Origin: a virus
Reading direction: 5' to 3' (one strand)
IMG/VR virus record: IMGVR_UViG_3300044646_002660
Coordinates: 1-37,617 of that record
DNA length: 37,617 nucleotides
The translations under genes and the position numbers were made by a program. The notes beneath the pieces were generated by a model. The model made no database searches. It was given only the letters and a program-made list of their open reading frames with translations, and was not told the origin of the DNA. Shown one piece after another: positions 29,497-37,029 of the stretch. Position 1 is the first letter of the stretch. Each line of letters starts with the position of its first letter.

Positions 29497-29852
29497 ATGA
29501 AACGAGACCTTGAGACGATCCGCAGCATTCTGCTTAAAGCAGAAGCCAGCAGCGAGCCTTCCGGTGCGAAACCCCAGAGGAGATATACAATGCGGTGCTG
29601 CTGTCTGATGCGGGGCTCATTGAGGGACGCTTTTCACCACCGACTCTCCCGAATACAGCCATGATTCTTCGGCTCACTTGGCAGGGACACGATTTTCTTG
29701 ATGCAGCCAGGGACGATACGATCTGGAGCAAAGCCAAGGAGAAGTTCTTGAAGCCCGGCATTTCATGGACATTTTCTATCGTCTTTGAATTTCTCAAGGC
29801 AGAGGCTCAGCGGCAGCTTGGTGCAGCTTTAGGAGTTCCTCCAGTTCGTTAG
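29497..29852 (+). pseudogene. DUF2513-like gene broken by a -1 frameshift
   Basis: Frame 1 starts MKRDLETIRSILLKAEASSEPSG, the typical DUF2513 beginning. Near 29563 the reading must shift by one base, after which another frame continues ETPEEIYNAVLLSDAGLIEG, then LRLTWQGHDFLDAARDDTIW, the typical DUF2513 end. One missing base in GTGCGAAACC would explain it. No slippery heptamer is present, so a mutation or a sequencing error is likelier than programmed frameshifting. DUF2513 proteins are frequent in prophages; function unknown. It converges on the 73-aa gene with 59 bases overlap. Confidence 0.75.
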
Positions 29853-30015
29853 CGGCGTTAAAATAGCACATGGCTCCGTGCTCAATGAATCGAGCCTCCA
29901 TGCCGGAGGCTTTCCCGGCATCAATGAATTTCCTTTGAGCGATCTGCTTCCAGTTTGAAATCAGCGCGAGCAATTCGCTGCTGGGGATCTCGGTGCGGGC
30001 GGGTGGATTGCTCAT
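29794..30015 (-). CDS. Small late protein after the endolysin (73 aa)
   Basis: Starts MSNPPARTEIPSSELLALISNWKQIAQRKFIDAGKAS at 30015, overlapping the endolysin stop (ATGA). Residues 28-70 form a charged helical region (ARFIEHGAMCYFNAANELEELLKL). It is the last gene of the late operon, converging with the immunity operon. No family is recognised. Confidence 0.6.
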   Translation of the reverse strand: MSNPPARTEIPSSELLALISNWKQIAQRKFIDAGKASGMEARFIEHGAMCYFNAANELEELLKLHQAAAEPLP

Positions 30016-30491
30016 GCCAGGATGTCGATGCGGTCGGCCACGCGCTGGCGGAGGCTGGCGAGGAGTTCGCGTTCGGTCATGTTGGCGCTCCACGGCGGGC
30101 GGAATTGGTAGTGCGGCTCGTCGACGAATTTCCAACGGCCGCCCCACTCGAAGCCGAGGCTTTCGCCTAGTGGGCCAAGTTCGCGGTAGAGTGCGTGATC
30201 TCCGTGGTAGGTTTTGCCGTCTTTGCTGAAGACGCCGAGATCGATTGCGAGGCCGAAATTGTGCATGCTGTGGCCTGCTGGAGCCTTGGTGACGATCTTG
30301 CCGGGGGCTGTGCGGCCTTTGGCGTAGAGGGCGGCCTGCTCGTCGTAGGATCGGAGGCCGCAGATGCATTTCACATCGAGGTTGCGCTGGGCGGCGAGGT
30401 TCTTGGCGGCGGCGACGAATGTGGAGGCGCGCTGGTGCAGGTCGGGGTGGAGTGTTGCCAGGTTGCGCTCGCTGCGGTCGTCGAGTTTCAT
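30012..30491 (-). CDS. Endolysin: M15 peptidase (159 aa)
   Basis: An L-alanyl-D-glutamate-type peptidase of the M15C family. Motif GLRSYDEQAALYAKGRT (residues 45-61), zinc site SMHNFGLAID (75-84; His77, Asp84) and DEPHYQF (124-130; His127). The protein has no cell-wall binding domain and no signal peptide, so it needs a holin. It cleaves peptide crosslinks of peptidoglycan at lysis. It overlaps the 26-aa membrane peptide gene and is preceded by holin and spanin-like genes. Confidence 0.92.
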   Translation of the reverse strand: MKLDDRSERNLATLHPDLHQRASTFVAAAKNLAAQRNLDVKCICGLRSYDEQAALYAKGRTAPGKIVTKAPAGHSMHNFGLAIDLGVFSKDGKTYHGDHALYRELGPLGESLGFEWGGRWKFVDEPHYQFRPPWSANMTERELLASLRQRVADRIDILA

Positions 30492-30568
30492 GGGCGAAGG
30501 AGGAAGGCGAGCATGGCGAATCCGAATGAGATTAGGATGAGCCCAAGGGCGATGTGGCCGGGTTTCAT
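30488..30568 (-). CDS. 26-aa membrane peptide of the lysis cassette
   Basis: MKPGHIALGLILISFGFAMLAFLLRP: nearly the entire peptide is one transmembrane helix. The ATG overlaps the holin stop (ATGA) and the stop overlaps the endolysin ATG (ATGA), so all three are translationally coupled. It could be a holin regulator (antiholin-like) or a second pore peptide. It is below the size normally annotated. Confidence 0.6.
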   Translation of the reverse strand: MKPGHIALGLILISFGFAMLAFLLRP

Positions 30569-30972
30569 TTGGCGTTTACTCCTCTGATTTTTTCGAGGGT
30601 TCGGAGGGTTCCTAATCCGAGCATTCCCAAGAGGGTTGTCATCAACATTTCGGTCGGGAGGGCTATGACTGGAGCGGGTTGTTTTGTGAGGAGCACATAG
30701 GTCCACGAGAAGAGCGGCTGGCCTACGCAGACCCATGCGAAGGAGGCGGCACATACCCAGCCTACGGCGGGTCGCCACCCGGAGACGAAGAGGGAGGCGT
30801 GGGCGGCTTCGGCGGTGTTGGTCTGGCTTTGCTGGGTGGCTTCCTGTGCGGCGATTTCCAGGACGCGAAGCTGCCAGGCTTCTTGCGCTTTGCGCTTCGC
30901 TTCGGTGTCCGGCACGACCTTGTCGATGATCTCGAGGCCGGTGCGGACCATGGCTGGGATGTCCCAAGTCAT
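30565..30972 (-). CDS. Holin, 3-TM GTA-holin family-like (135 aa)
   Basis: The pattern IIDKVVPDTEAKRKAQE, NTAEAAHASLFVSGWRPAVGWVCA resembles the three-transmembrane holin family of gene-transfer agents (GTA_holin_3TM). Three hydrophobic stretches lie at residues 67-83, 86-105 and 107-124. It would form the membrane lesion that lets the endolysin reach the wall. Coupled to a spanin-like gene before it and a 26-aa peptide after it. Confidence 0.85.
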   Translation of the reverse strand: MTWDIPAMVRTGLEIIDKVVPDTEAKRKAQEAWQLRVLEIAAQEATQQSQTNTAEAAHASLFVSGWRPAVGWVCAASFAWVCVGQPLFSWTYVLLTKQPAPVIALPTEMLMTTLLGMLGLGTLRTLEKIRGVNAK

Positions 30973-31232
30973 TGATTGCGCTCAATGGCTCTCAGTCTGC
31001 CCTCGTGGTCTGCCAGAATTGTGTCGTGGCGGCGGTCTACCTCAGCGGCGCTTTCCATCCTAATCAAGACTTCTTCGATCTTGGTGAGGCGCGCGTCGGC
31101 GCGCTCAGAGACCTTTTGGAACTCTGGGCGCGTCACGAACTGCGTTTGGAGGTAAAGCATCACGCAAACTCCAATCGGCGCAGAAAGTTTCAGGACGAGG
31201 TCGATAGTTTTGTTGAGTGTCTCGACGCTCAT
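30969..31232 (-). CDS. Membrane-anchored coiled-coil lysis protein, spanin-like (87 aa)
   Basis: Residues 10-29 (DLVLKLSAPIGVCVMLYLQ) form a single membrane helix, then a coiled coil (RADARLTKIEEVLIRMESAAEVDRR, ILADHEGRLRAIE). This layout resembles an i-spanin, but no outer-membrane lipoprotein (o-spanin) gene is visible next to it. A holin-regulatory role is the alternative. It starts inside the 658-aa fibre stop (TAATG). Confidence 0.6.
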   Translation of the reverse strand: MSVETLNKTIDLVLKLSAPIGVCVMLYLQTQFVTRPEFQKVSERADARLTKIEEVLIRMESAAEVDRRHDTILADHEGRLRAIERNQ

Positions 31233-33208
31233 TAGCTGTTCGCCTGGGCGATGAGATTCCCCACTATGGCCGTGGTGGCCACATTGGCGAGGCGCTCGGT
31301 GTTGAGGGCTGCTACTTTAGTGAGTTCAGCGGATAGCTCGGTTCGCACTTGGCTGGCCACTTGTCCGGCGGTCGGTGCCGTGACTCCGGCGATGGCGGCC
31401 TCGAGGAGGCTTTGGTCGGCGGGATCGGACGGCAAGTTGTCGGTCTTTGCCTTGATGGCTGAGAGCTGGGTCGAGTTGCTGTCCATCTCCTGTCGAATCT
31501 GGGCGGCTGTCGGGCCGCTTGCGCTGGTGAGCGTGCGCGTGGAGTGGCTCCAGATGTCGCTCGGCGTGACACTGGCGGGTGCGTTGGTGAGCGTGTCCAC
31601 CGTTCCGCCGGTTACGCTGCGAGTTGCAGCTCCCCAAACTGCACTGGCGTTCTGAGCGGCTGTCGGAGCGGCTGTTGTCGGGATGCTGTCGATCTTACCT
31701 CCGGTGCGCTCGAGGTCGCTGCGGATGGCTGCGACAAGCGAGACTTCCGAGAGGTTCTGGTTGCCGATCGCTCCCACGATTGCGTTGAGCACGGCTTGGC
31801 CGTCGCCTTCGTTGAGGAGCGAGCCTTCCACGGCGGCGCTGATCTGCGCGGTGGTGGGGATGTCGGAGACCGCTGCGGGCGATGCCGGGAGGTTGTCGGT
31901 TTTGCTCTTGATCGCGGAGATGTCCGAGTTGGCTGGCGCGACGAAATCTACGGCGGCGAGGCGGCTGGAGATAGCTTGGTCGATGCGTCCAAGCTCGGTA
32001 GCCAGTTCCGCTCGGATCGCGGCTGGCGTTAGCACTGCTGTGCCGGAAGTGTTGTCCACTGGCACACCAAACGCCACCGATGATGCGGCAGGCACGGCGC
32101 ATGAGCCTGTTAGTGCTCCCGATGCGTAGCTCACGCCGCTGCGCACATCGCTGGCGGCTGGCATGGCTGCGTTAGTGGTGGCGTCGATGAGAGTCTTCGC
32201 GCCTGCTGTGTCGCAGAAATTAAAGACGGCGACATTGCTGTTGGCTTTCTTGAGCCGGATTCCAGTGCCGCTGGTGGGCGATTGGCCGCGTGTGCCATAT
32301 TCAAGTGCTTGGATTTCAACAATGCCGAGTCCAGCGTTGGCCACACCGACTGCTGCGCTGATGCCGGTCGAGCCGGGGCCAAAGCCATTCCCGACTGCGC
32401 GGGTTACAAACACATTTCCGGTTGAGGAGTTTTGAACTCCCGGCCCTGCGCTTGTTCCAGTGCCGCCGATAGAGTTTCCGTTCAGCGTGACGCTTCCGGT
32501 TAAGACATTGATGATGCCGCTTGCTGTTGCGTTAGTTCCTCCTGTGCATGTTCCGGTGATGGTGACGGCTGTCGCACCAGCGCTGTTCCGCACCCCAGCA
32601 GAGCCTGCTGCTGTGCCTCCAGTGACATTGCCATTTACTGTGACAGAGCCGCCTGCTAAATTGTTGATAGCTGAGACAGCACCGCCAATTACATTGCCGG
32701 ATGTGACAATAATCGAGCCGTTTAGAGTATTCAACACAGCATGCCCATTTCCTGCTGTCCCCCCGGTCAAATTTCCCGAAATAGTAATTGTCCCAGCGCC
32801 TGAGGCGGGGTTGTTCAACACGGCTGGAGCGTCAGCTCCCCCAACACAATTTCCTTGGATTTCAATCGAGCCAGAACCGGCATTTAAGACAGCAGCGCGT
32901 AAATAGGCTGTGCCACCAGTCAAGTTACCAACGATCCGTGGGCTGGCTCCTGTTCCAGAATACTCAATGCAGCCCGTGTTGGCTGTTGACCCCTTGTGTT
33001 GCACATTTGCAGTAAGAGTGACGCCGCTATTTATGACGAATTTCCCTGTCCCTGCATTGCTAACCATGTCGCAGGTTGTGTTGGCGGTAATGGTGACGGT
33101 GTGGCCGTTTGCCGCTTGGGCTTCGTCGCCAATGGTTGGCACGACGCCGCCCACCCATGTTGCGCCTGCGTTAAAATTGCCGCTCGCAGCAGATAGAATG
33201 AGTGCCAT
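31232..33208 (-). CDS. Tail fibre with beta-solenoid repeats (658 aa)
   Basis: Residues 1-60 are a structural N-terminus (SAASGNFNAGATWVGGVVPTIGDEA, NGHTVTI), as in many fibre/pilus-type beta-helix adhesins. Residues ~90-290 are a glycine-rich repeat with GNLTGGTA, GNVIGGAV, GTCTGG and LNGNSIGGTG, a beta-solenoid. Residues ~400-640 carry phage-type alternating motifs SDISAIKSKTDNLP (twice) and VWGAATRSVTGG/IWSHSTRTLT. It is a host-contact fibre encoded immediately before lysis. Receptor unknown. Confidence 0.8.
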   Translation of the reverse strand: MALILSAASGNFNAGATWVGGVVPTIGDEAQAANGHTVTITANTTCDMVSNAGTGKFVINSGVTLTANVQHKGSTANTGCIEYSGTGASPRIVGNLTGGTAYLRAAVLNAGSGSIEIQGNCVGGADAPAVLNNPASGAGTITISGNLTGGTAGNGHAVLNTLNGSIIVTSGNVIGGAVSAINNLAGGSVTVNGNVTGGTAAGSAGVRNSAGATAVTITGTCTGGTNATASGIINVLTGSVTLNGNSIGGTGTSAGPGVQNSSTGNVFVTRAVGNGFGPGSTGISAAVGVANAGLGIVEIQALEYGTRGQSPTSGTGIRLKKANSNVAVFNFCDTAGAKTLIDATTNAAMPAASDVRSGVSYASGALTGSCAVPAASSVAFGVPVDNTSGTAVLTPAAIRAELATELGRIDQAISSRLAAVDFVAPANSDISAIKSKTDNLPASPAAVSDIPTTAQISAAVEGSLLNEGDGQAVLNAIVGAIGNQNLSEVSLVAAIRSDLERTGGKIDSIPTTAAPTAAQNASAVWGAATRSVTGGTVDTLTNAPASVTPSDIWSHSTRTLTSASGPTAAQIRQEMDSNSTQLSAIKAKTDNLPSDPADQSLLEAAIAGVTAPTAGQVASQVRTELSAELTKVAALNTERLANVATTAIVGNLIAQANS

Positions 33209-33211
33209 GAC

Positions 33212-33496
33212 TTAGAGTCCTTTCGAGGTGATGAATTTTTGGAGTGCCGCGCTGATCTCAGCGACGGCAGTGAGTGTGGGTTCGTCGGAGCCGGAGAGGC
33301 TACCGAGGGCGAGGTTCACGGAATGCTCCTGCGCCTGCTCTGGCTCGCCGTCTTCGACTAATCGAGTAGGGATGAAACGGGCTGCGATGGATGCATCGCT
33401 GGAACCGTCGGCTAAGTATCGGCCCGATATGGAGAGGTCTAAAGAATATTTCGGGTATTGTTTGCCGTTGATTTCGATTGAGGCTGTAGCGTTCAT
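33212..33496 (-). CDS. Small fibre-associated protein (94 aa)
   Basis: Starts MNATASIEINGKQYPKYSLDLSISGRYL at 33496, after a leader TAACCCAAAAAATCC. The longer in-frame start at 33631 is rejected as it would be within the 126-aa gene. Beta-rich N-terminus, acidic middle (EDGEPEQAQEHSVNL) and a helical end. Located between two fibre genes; role unknown. Confidence 0.65.
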   Translation of the reverse strand: MNATASIEINGKQYPKYSLDLSISGRYLADGSSDASIAARFIPTRLVEDGEPEQAQEHSVNLALGSLSGSDEPTLTAVAEISAALQKFITSKGL

Positions 33497-33515
33497 GGTG
33501 TTTGGATTTTTTGGG

Positions 33516-33896
33516 TTAAGAAAATTGGAGGTTTGTTTTGTTCGACCACGCTCCGGTGGCCGAGGCTTCTTGGGAGGTTGTGCCTGCGGAGTTGAAAATG
33601 GTGCGGGAGATTTCCCAGTTCGGGCTGTCATACACCGAGCCGGTGTTGGGAAATTCTGAATACAGGAGGAAGCCGAGGTAGGTGGTGGTGCCGTCGCTCG
33701 AAATGTCGAAGGCCCAGACGCGGTCGGGGGCGTCTTTGGTTCCGGCCAATTTGTAGACTTCGCCTGTGGAGGGGTTGCGCGTGTAGAGGCGGCGGTCGGC
33801 GTGGTTCACGCAAATCTCGCCGAGGGCGAGGTCGGTCGTGCTCGGGATGCGCCCGGTGACCGTGCTGCGTTTTGGGATGATTTGTGGGTTTGCCAT
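33516..33896 (-). CDS. Compact fibre/RBP protein with shared C-terminal domain (126 aa)
   Basis: The N-terminus PKRSTVTGRIPSTTDLALGEICVNHADRRLYTRN is the GE-type fibre start. The C-terminus (VWAFDISSDGTTTYLGFL, NWEISRTIFNSAG, ATGAWSNKTNLQ) is homologous to the ends of the 304-aa and 462-aa fibres (YAFDQSSNGLTTYSGRLL, IRRSTLNAAGR, ATGSWLNRETL). It is therefore a short fibre tip or a spare copy of the recognition domain. A strong hairpin lies upstream, between it and the coiled-coil fibre. Confidence 0.7.
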   Translation of the reverse strand: MANPQIIPKRSTVTGRIPSTTDLALGEICVNHADRRLYTRNPSTGEVYKLAGTKDAPDRVWAFDISSDGTTTYLGFLLYSEFPNTGSVYDSPNWEISRTIFNSAGTTSQEASATGAWSNKTNLQFS

Positions 33897-33926
33897 GTGG
33901 CGGATTTATTCGGCGGATTTTTTTAA

Positions 33927-33971
33927 ACTCCCCCGCTTGGCGAGGCGCTATGGAGCGCCCCGCCGGGGAGT
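33927..33971 (-). promoter_or_regulatory. Long stem-loop between fibre genes
   Basis: Three stacked helices (ACTCCCC/GGGGAGT, GGCG/CGCC, GGCGCT/AGCGCC) total 17 bp around an ATGG loop, between the coiled-coil fibre and the 126-aa gene. The downstream minus sequence is TTTAAAAAAA, with only three U residues, so it is a poor terminator and may be a processing or stabilising element. Confidence 0.6.
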
Positions 33972-33985
33972 GGTTGCTTTAGGGA

Positions 33986-34903
33986 CTAGTAGCTGCCTCC
34001 ATCGATGACGCTCTCCATCGCGGAGATGCGAAGTTCGTGGTCGGCCACATCGGCTTCGACTGCGCTCAGGCGGCTGTCGGCGCTGGCGTTCTCCAAGGTC
34101 GTGATGCGGTTGCTCAACGAGGTATCGGCTGTCGAACGGGTCGAGCTCTCTGCGTCCAGGTTGGTCTGGACGAGGGCGATGTCGGCTTCGAGGCCGGACA
34201 CGTCGGAAGCGCGGGAAGCGGCTTCCGCAGAGATCGCGGCGATGCGGGCGGACTCTTCGTCCAGGATGTCTTGCTCGGCGGCGCTGACGCGGGTGGTCAG
34301 GGCGCTGAGGTCGCTCGAGACGGTGTCGATGTTGCCTTGGAGGCTGGAGTCGCCGGAGGTGCGGGCGGTCTCTTCGGCGGCGATCGCGGTGTTGATCGAG
34401 GAGATGGCGGATGCCAGGGCGTTGTCGTTCGTGAGATCGACGCTGTTGATGAGGTCGACGATTTCTTTGAAATTATCGGCATCAGCGCTTGATGCAGAAA
34501 GAATTGCGTCGATGCGGCCTTTCTCAGTCAGGATTTTCGCGTCGAGAGCGGAGTCGCCGGAAACGCGCGAAGCGGCCTCTGCCGAAACAGCGGCGGCACG
34601 GTCGAGAAGCTCTTGAGCGAGGCCTGCGGCGATGACTCCTTCGGCAGCAGTGGCGCGGCTGATCTCGTTGTTGAGGTTCGTTGTGAGGGTCGAATCCGCT
34701 GCGGAGCGAAGCGAGGCCTCGGCTGCTACGGCGTCGTCAGCATAGGTCTTCTTTGCGAAGATGTGCTCGCCCGCGATTGCGAGTGGGCCGTTGGCTGTGC
34801 CGATGAAAAGTGACTTGTTTTGCAGGTCCATTGCCAGCTCGCCTGTGGTCAGGGAAACTGGCGAACCGGAGCCGCGCTTGATTCTCAAAATAGGATTGCT
34901 CAT
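33986..34903 (-). CDS. Coiled-coil tail fibre protein, complete allele (305 aa)
   Basis: Residues 1-50: MSNPILRIKRGSGSPVSLTTGELAMDLQNKSLFIGTA. Residues 55-290 are almost continuous alanine/serine/aspartate heptads with repeated units like SAEAASRVSGDSAL, EETARTSGDSSLQGNI, AEQDILDEESARIA. These predict a long trimeric coiled-coil shaft. The last 30 residues (NASADSRLSAVEADVADHELRI) keep the pattern. It shares its first ~105 residues (127 exact bases) with the gene cut at base 1; same length in bases if the map closes. It is preceded by a C/A-rich leader. Confidence 0.85.
   Translation of the reverse strand: MSNPILRIKRGSGSPVSLTTGELAMDLQNKSLFIGTANGPLAIAGEHIFAKKTYADDAVAAEASLRSAADSTLTTNLNNEISRATAAEGVIAAGLAQELLDRAAAVSAEAASRVSGDSALDAKILTEKGRIDAILSASSADADNFKEIVDLINSVDLTNDNALASAISSINTAIAAEETARTSGDSSLQGNIDTVSSDLSALTTRVSAAEQDILDEESARIAAISAEAASRASDVSGLEADIALVQTNLDAESSTRSTADTSLSNRITTLENASADSRLSAVEADVADHELRISAMESVIDGGSY
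34588..34714. repeat. 127-bp exact repeat, copy 2 (matches 1-127)
   Basis: This stretch lies inside the coding sequence of the complete coiled-coil fibre gene and equals bases 1-127. Immediately downstream (34715 onwards) the sequence drops to roughly 80% identity with 128-316. It is the branch point of two alternative cassettes. Confidence 0.9.
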
Positions 34904-34959
34904 TTGAATTTTTTAGTTGGTTTGGGTGTTGGTTGTTGGGTTCGTTCTTGGGGAAATTG

Positions 34960-35196
34960 TCAAAAAGTTCCGGCATCGATGACCGGCAGGAGGAGTGCGT
35001 AGCTGCTCGCGGCTTCGCTCCAGCGCCAAGGCAGGCCGGTATCGAGTGCGACATACATGCGCTTGGCGCGGCCAGTGCTCGGGAAGGCTTCTCGGTTCGG
35101 ATACTCGACGATGGCGTTCGTCTCTTCGGGCAAGACGAGCGTGAAATTTGAGAGATCGAGCTGCTGGGAGATGTTGGATTCGGTGATCGTTGTCAT
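34960..35196 (-). CDS. Small tail-fibre accessory protein, second allele (78 aa)
   Basis: Starts MTTITESNISQQLDLSNF at 35196 (overlapping the stop of the 462-aa gene). It is the counterpart of the 75-aa protein at 361-588: EYPNREAFPSTGRAKRMYVALDTGLPWRW against the same motif there. Role as for that allele: an accessory of the adhesin complex. Confidence 0.75.
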   Translation of the reverse strand: MTTITESNISQQLDLSNFTLVLPEETNAIVEYPNREAFPSTGRAKRMYVALDTGLPWRWSEAASSYALLLPVIDAGTF

Positions 35197-36581
35197 GCGT
35201 AGGACAAGGTCTCCCGGTTGAGCCATGAGCCTGTGGCTGTGGCGTTGCTGAGCACGCGCCCGGCGGCGTTGAGTGTCGAGCGGCGGATGGTCCAGCTTGT
35301 GGCTGTCTCGGGCAGGGCTGGCGCGGCGGGGCGGTTGGCGTTGAGCAGGCGGCCGCTGTAGGTGGTGAGGCCGTTTGAGCTTTGGTCGAATGCGTAGATG
35401 TAGAGGGTCGGGTCGATCGGGCGTTGAACGCTGCGAAGGCCGAGGGCGGTGAAGACGATCTGCTGTCCGGCCGCTGGATAGTCGTCGAAAATGATCGTGC
35501 CGCTGGCTAGGTTGACCGTGTAATCAGTGGCTGGGTTTTGCGTGACGCCGTTGAGGGAGACGAGCACGGCAGAGGGATCGGAGCTTGCGAGGCCGCCGAC
35601 TGAGTAGGTGTCGGTGAGGCCGTCGGCTGTGTGCGTGGTCGTTGTAATGCTAAGGCCGGGGGCAGACGCCACGATGAAATCCGAGAGGCCGGTGATGGCT
35701 GTCGCTGGATGCGTGTGGGTGCTTGGCGGAAAGGTTGCTGGCTTGCCAGTGAGGCTTGACCAATCGACAGGCGGCGAGACAGCGACGACGGCATTGGCAA
35801 AGTCGGTGATTTGCGAAGCTGTGTGGGTGTGGACGGTGTCGGCTTTGCCGTTGATCTGAGTCTGCAAGCTGCCGATTGATGCGGCGGCTTCGGCGATGGA
35901 GTCGAGCGAGGCTGGGTCCAGATTCGCGGCGAGGAAATCTATGCGCTGCCCGAGGGCGGTGTCTGCGGATGCAAGGGAGGCGAGGTCGGCATCGAGGCCG
36001 GTGATCTCGCTCTTAAGGTGCGTGTGGGCAGTCGCCGGGAAGGTGGCGGGCTTGTTCAGCACGCTTGCCCAGGTCGGCGGCGGCGCAAGCACCGCGATGG
36101 CTTGCGCCGTGCGCAGCGGCGTCATCCACTTTTCATTCGAGGTGCCTGCGGTAGCTTCGGCTTGGGTCGCCTTTCCGTCTGGAACTACGGAAGGCGTGCC
36201 TTCGTTGCCCAAGATAACGCTGTTCTGAATTTCTACCTGGAGCGTGGCCGTGCGGGTCGCCTCGCCTGTGCGGGTGTAGCGCACCTCAAGAAGTGCGTCG
36301 GCGCTGGCAGTGCTGCCGGGAAATAGGTCTTCGACGGCGGTGGTGTAGAGGTCGAGCGTGCCGCTGTCAGCAACGGCGAGGAAATTGGTGTCTGAAAATT
36401 TGCTTTTGAGCGCAACGCGGCTGGTGGTGCCCGGTGGCGTGGCGACGGCGGCTCCGCGCTGCACGAAGATGACCTCCACCGGCATGAGGTCGCGGCGTTT
36501 CAAGACCAGCGTCGGCAGCGCGGCGGAGGATGCCGCGCTCTTGACGAAGCGCCGGGTCGAGATGTCGATGAAAAGTTTCAT
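35193..36581 (-). CDS. Receptor-binding tail fibre, fused allele (462 aa)
   Basis: Residues 1-150 are the shared MKLFIDISTRRFVKS module. Three histidine motifs follow (HTHLKSEITGL, HTHTASQITDF, HTHPATAITGL), then the C-terminal recognition domain (YAFDQSSNGLTTYSGRLLNANRP, IRRSTLNAAGR, GSWLNRETL). It corresponds to the 176-aa and 304-aa genes joined into one. 53 bases at 35356-35408 are identical to 748-800, showing recent exchange or common origin. A hairpin abuts its start codon. Confidence 0.85.
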   Translation of the reverse strand: MKLFIDISTRRFVKSAASSAALPTLVLKRRDLMPVEVIFVQRGAAVATPPGTTSRVALKSKFSDTNFLAVADSGTLDLYTTAVEDLFPGSTASADALLEVRYTRTGEATRTATLQVEIQNSVILGNEGTPSVVPDGKATQAEATAGTSNEKWMTPLRTAQAIAVLAPPPTWASVLNKPATFPATAHTHLKSEITGLDADLASLASADTALGQRIDFLAANLDPASLDSIAEAAASIGSLQTQINGKADTVHTHTASQITDFANAVVAVSPPVDWSSLTGKPATFPPSTHTHPATAITGLSDFIVASAPGLSITTTTHTADGLTDTYSVGGLASSDPSAVLVSLNGVTQNPATDYTVNLASGTIIFDDYPAAGQQIVFTALGLRSVQRPIDPTLYIYAFDQSSNGLTTYSGRLLNANRPAAPALPETATSWTIRRSTLNAAGRVLSNATATGSWLNRETLSYA

Positions 36582-36598
36582 GCCGCTACGACGCGGCA
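36581..36598 (-). promoter_or_regulatory. Stem-loop abutting the start codon of the 462-aa fibre gene
   Basis: TGCCGC / GCGGCA arms around TACGAC, ending exactly at the ATG, equivalent to 2026-2044 with a different loop. A TTTGACA box lies just upstream at 36602-36608. Confidence 0.5.
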
Positions 36599-36603
36599 GG
36601 GTG

Positions 36604-37029
36604 TCAAATCACCGCATCAGGAGCGGGGCGGAGCGGCACAGCCTCCCACTTGCCGAGCGGGCAGCGTTCGGTGGCCATGCGGAGCTTCGCCCAGGTGCTG
36701 CACTTGCAAATCCGGCAGCGGCCGCTGCCTCCCATCGCGGCGGAGTCCCACTCCGGGCAGGCGCGGCAGGTGGCTTCGCGGGCGGCGAGGATGTCTGGCG
36801 GTGTGGCGGTGAAGCCGCTGGATGTCCAGTTGAGGAGGGATTTGCCCAGGCTGGCGGCTTGTTGCGGGAGGGCTGGTGGATTGGATTTGACCTGCGCGGC
36901 GTGCTCGGGCGTGTTCTCGCCGCGATCCATGCAAAGGGCGCATGTGCCTTTACTGGGGCGTCCGCCGTGCAGGCCGAGGGCGCAGGTGTTCACCTGGCCG
37001 GATACAGGCGTGGCGTGTGGGCAGGTCAT
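36604..37029 (-). CDS. Cysteine-rich putative metal-binding tail protein, second allele (141 aa)
   Basis: Starts MTCPHATPVSGQVNTCALGLHGGRPSKGTCALC, overlapping the previous stop (ATGA). All cysteine motifs of the first allele are kept (ATCRACPEWDSAAMGGSGRC, CKCSTWAKL, ERCPLGKW). The C-terminal five residues differ. It directly precedes the 462-aa fibre, whereas the other allele precedes a 520-aa fibre. Confidence 0.75.
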   Translation of the reverse strand: MTCPHATPVSGQVNTCALGLHGGRPSKGTCALCMDRGENTPEHAAQVKSNPPALPQQAASLGKSLLNWTSSGFTATPPDILAAREATCRACPEWDSAAMGGSGRCRICKCSTWAKLRMATERCPLGKWEAVPLRPAPDAVI

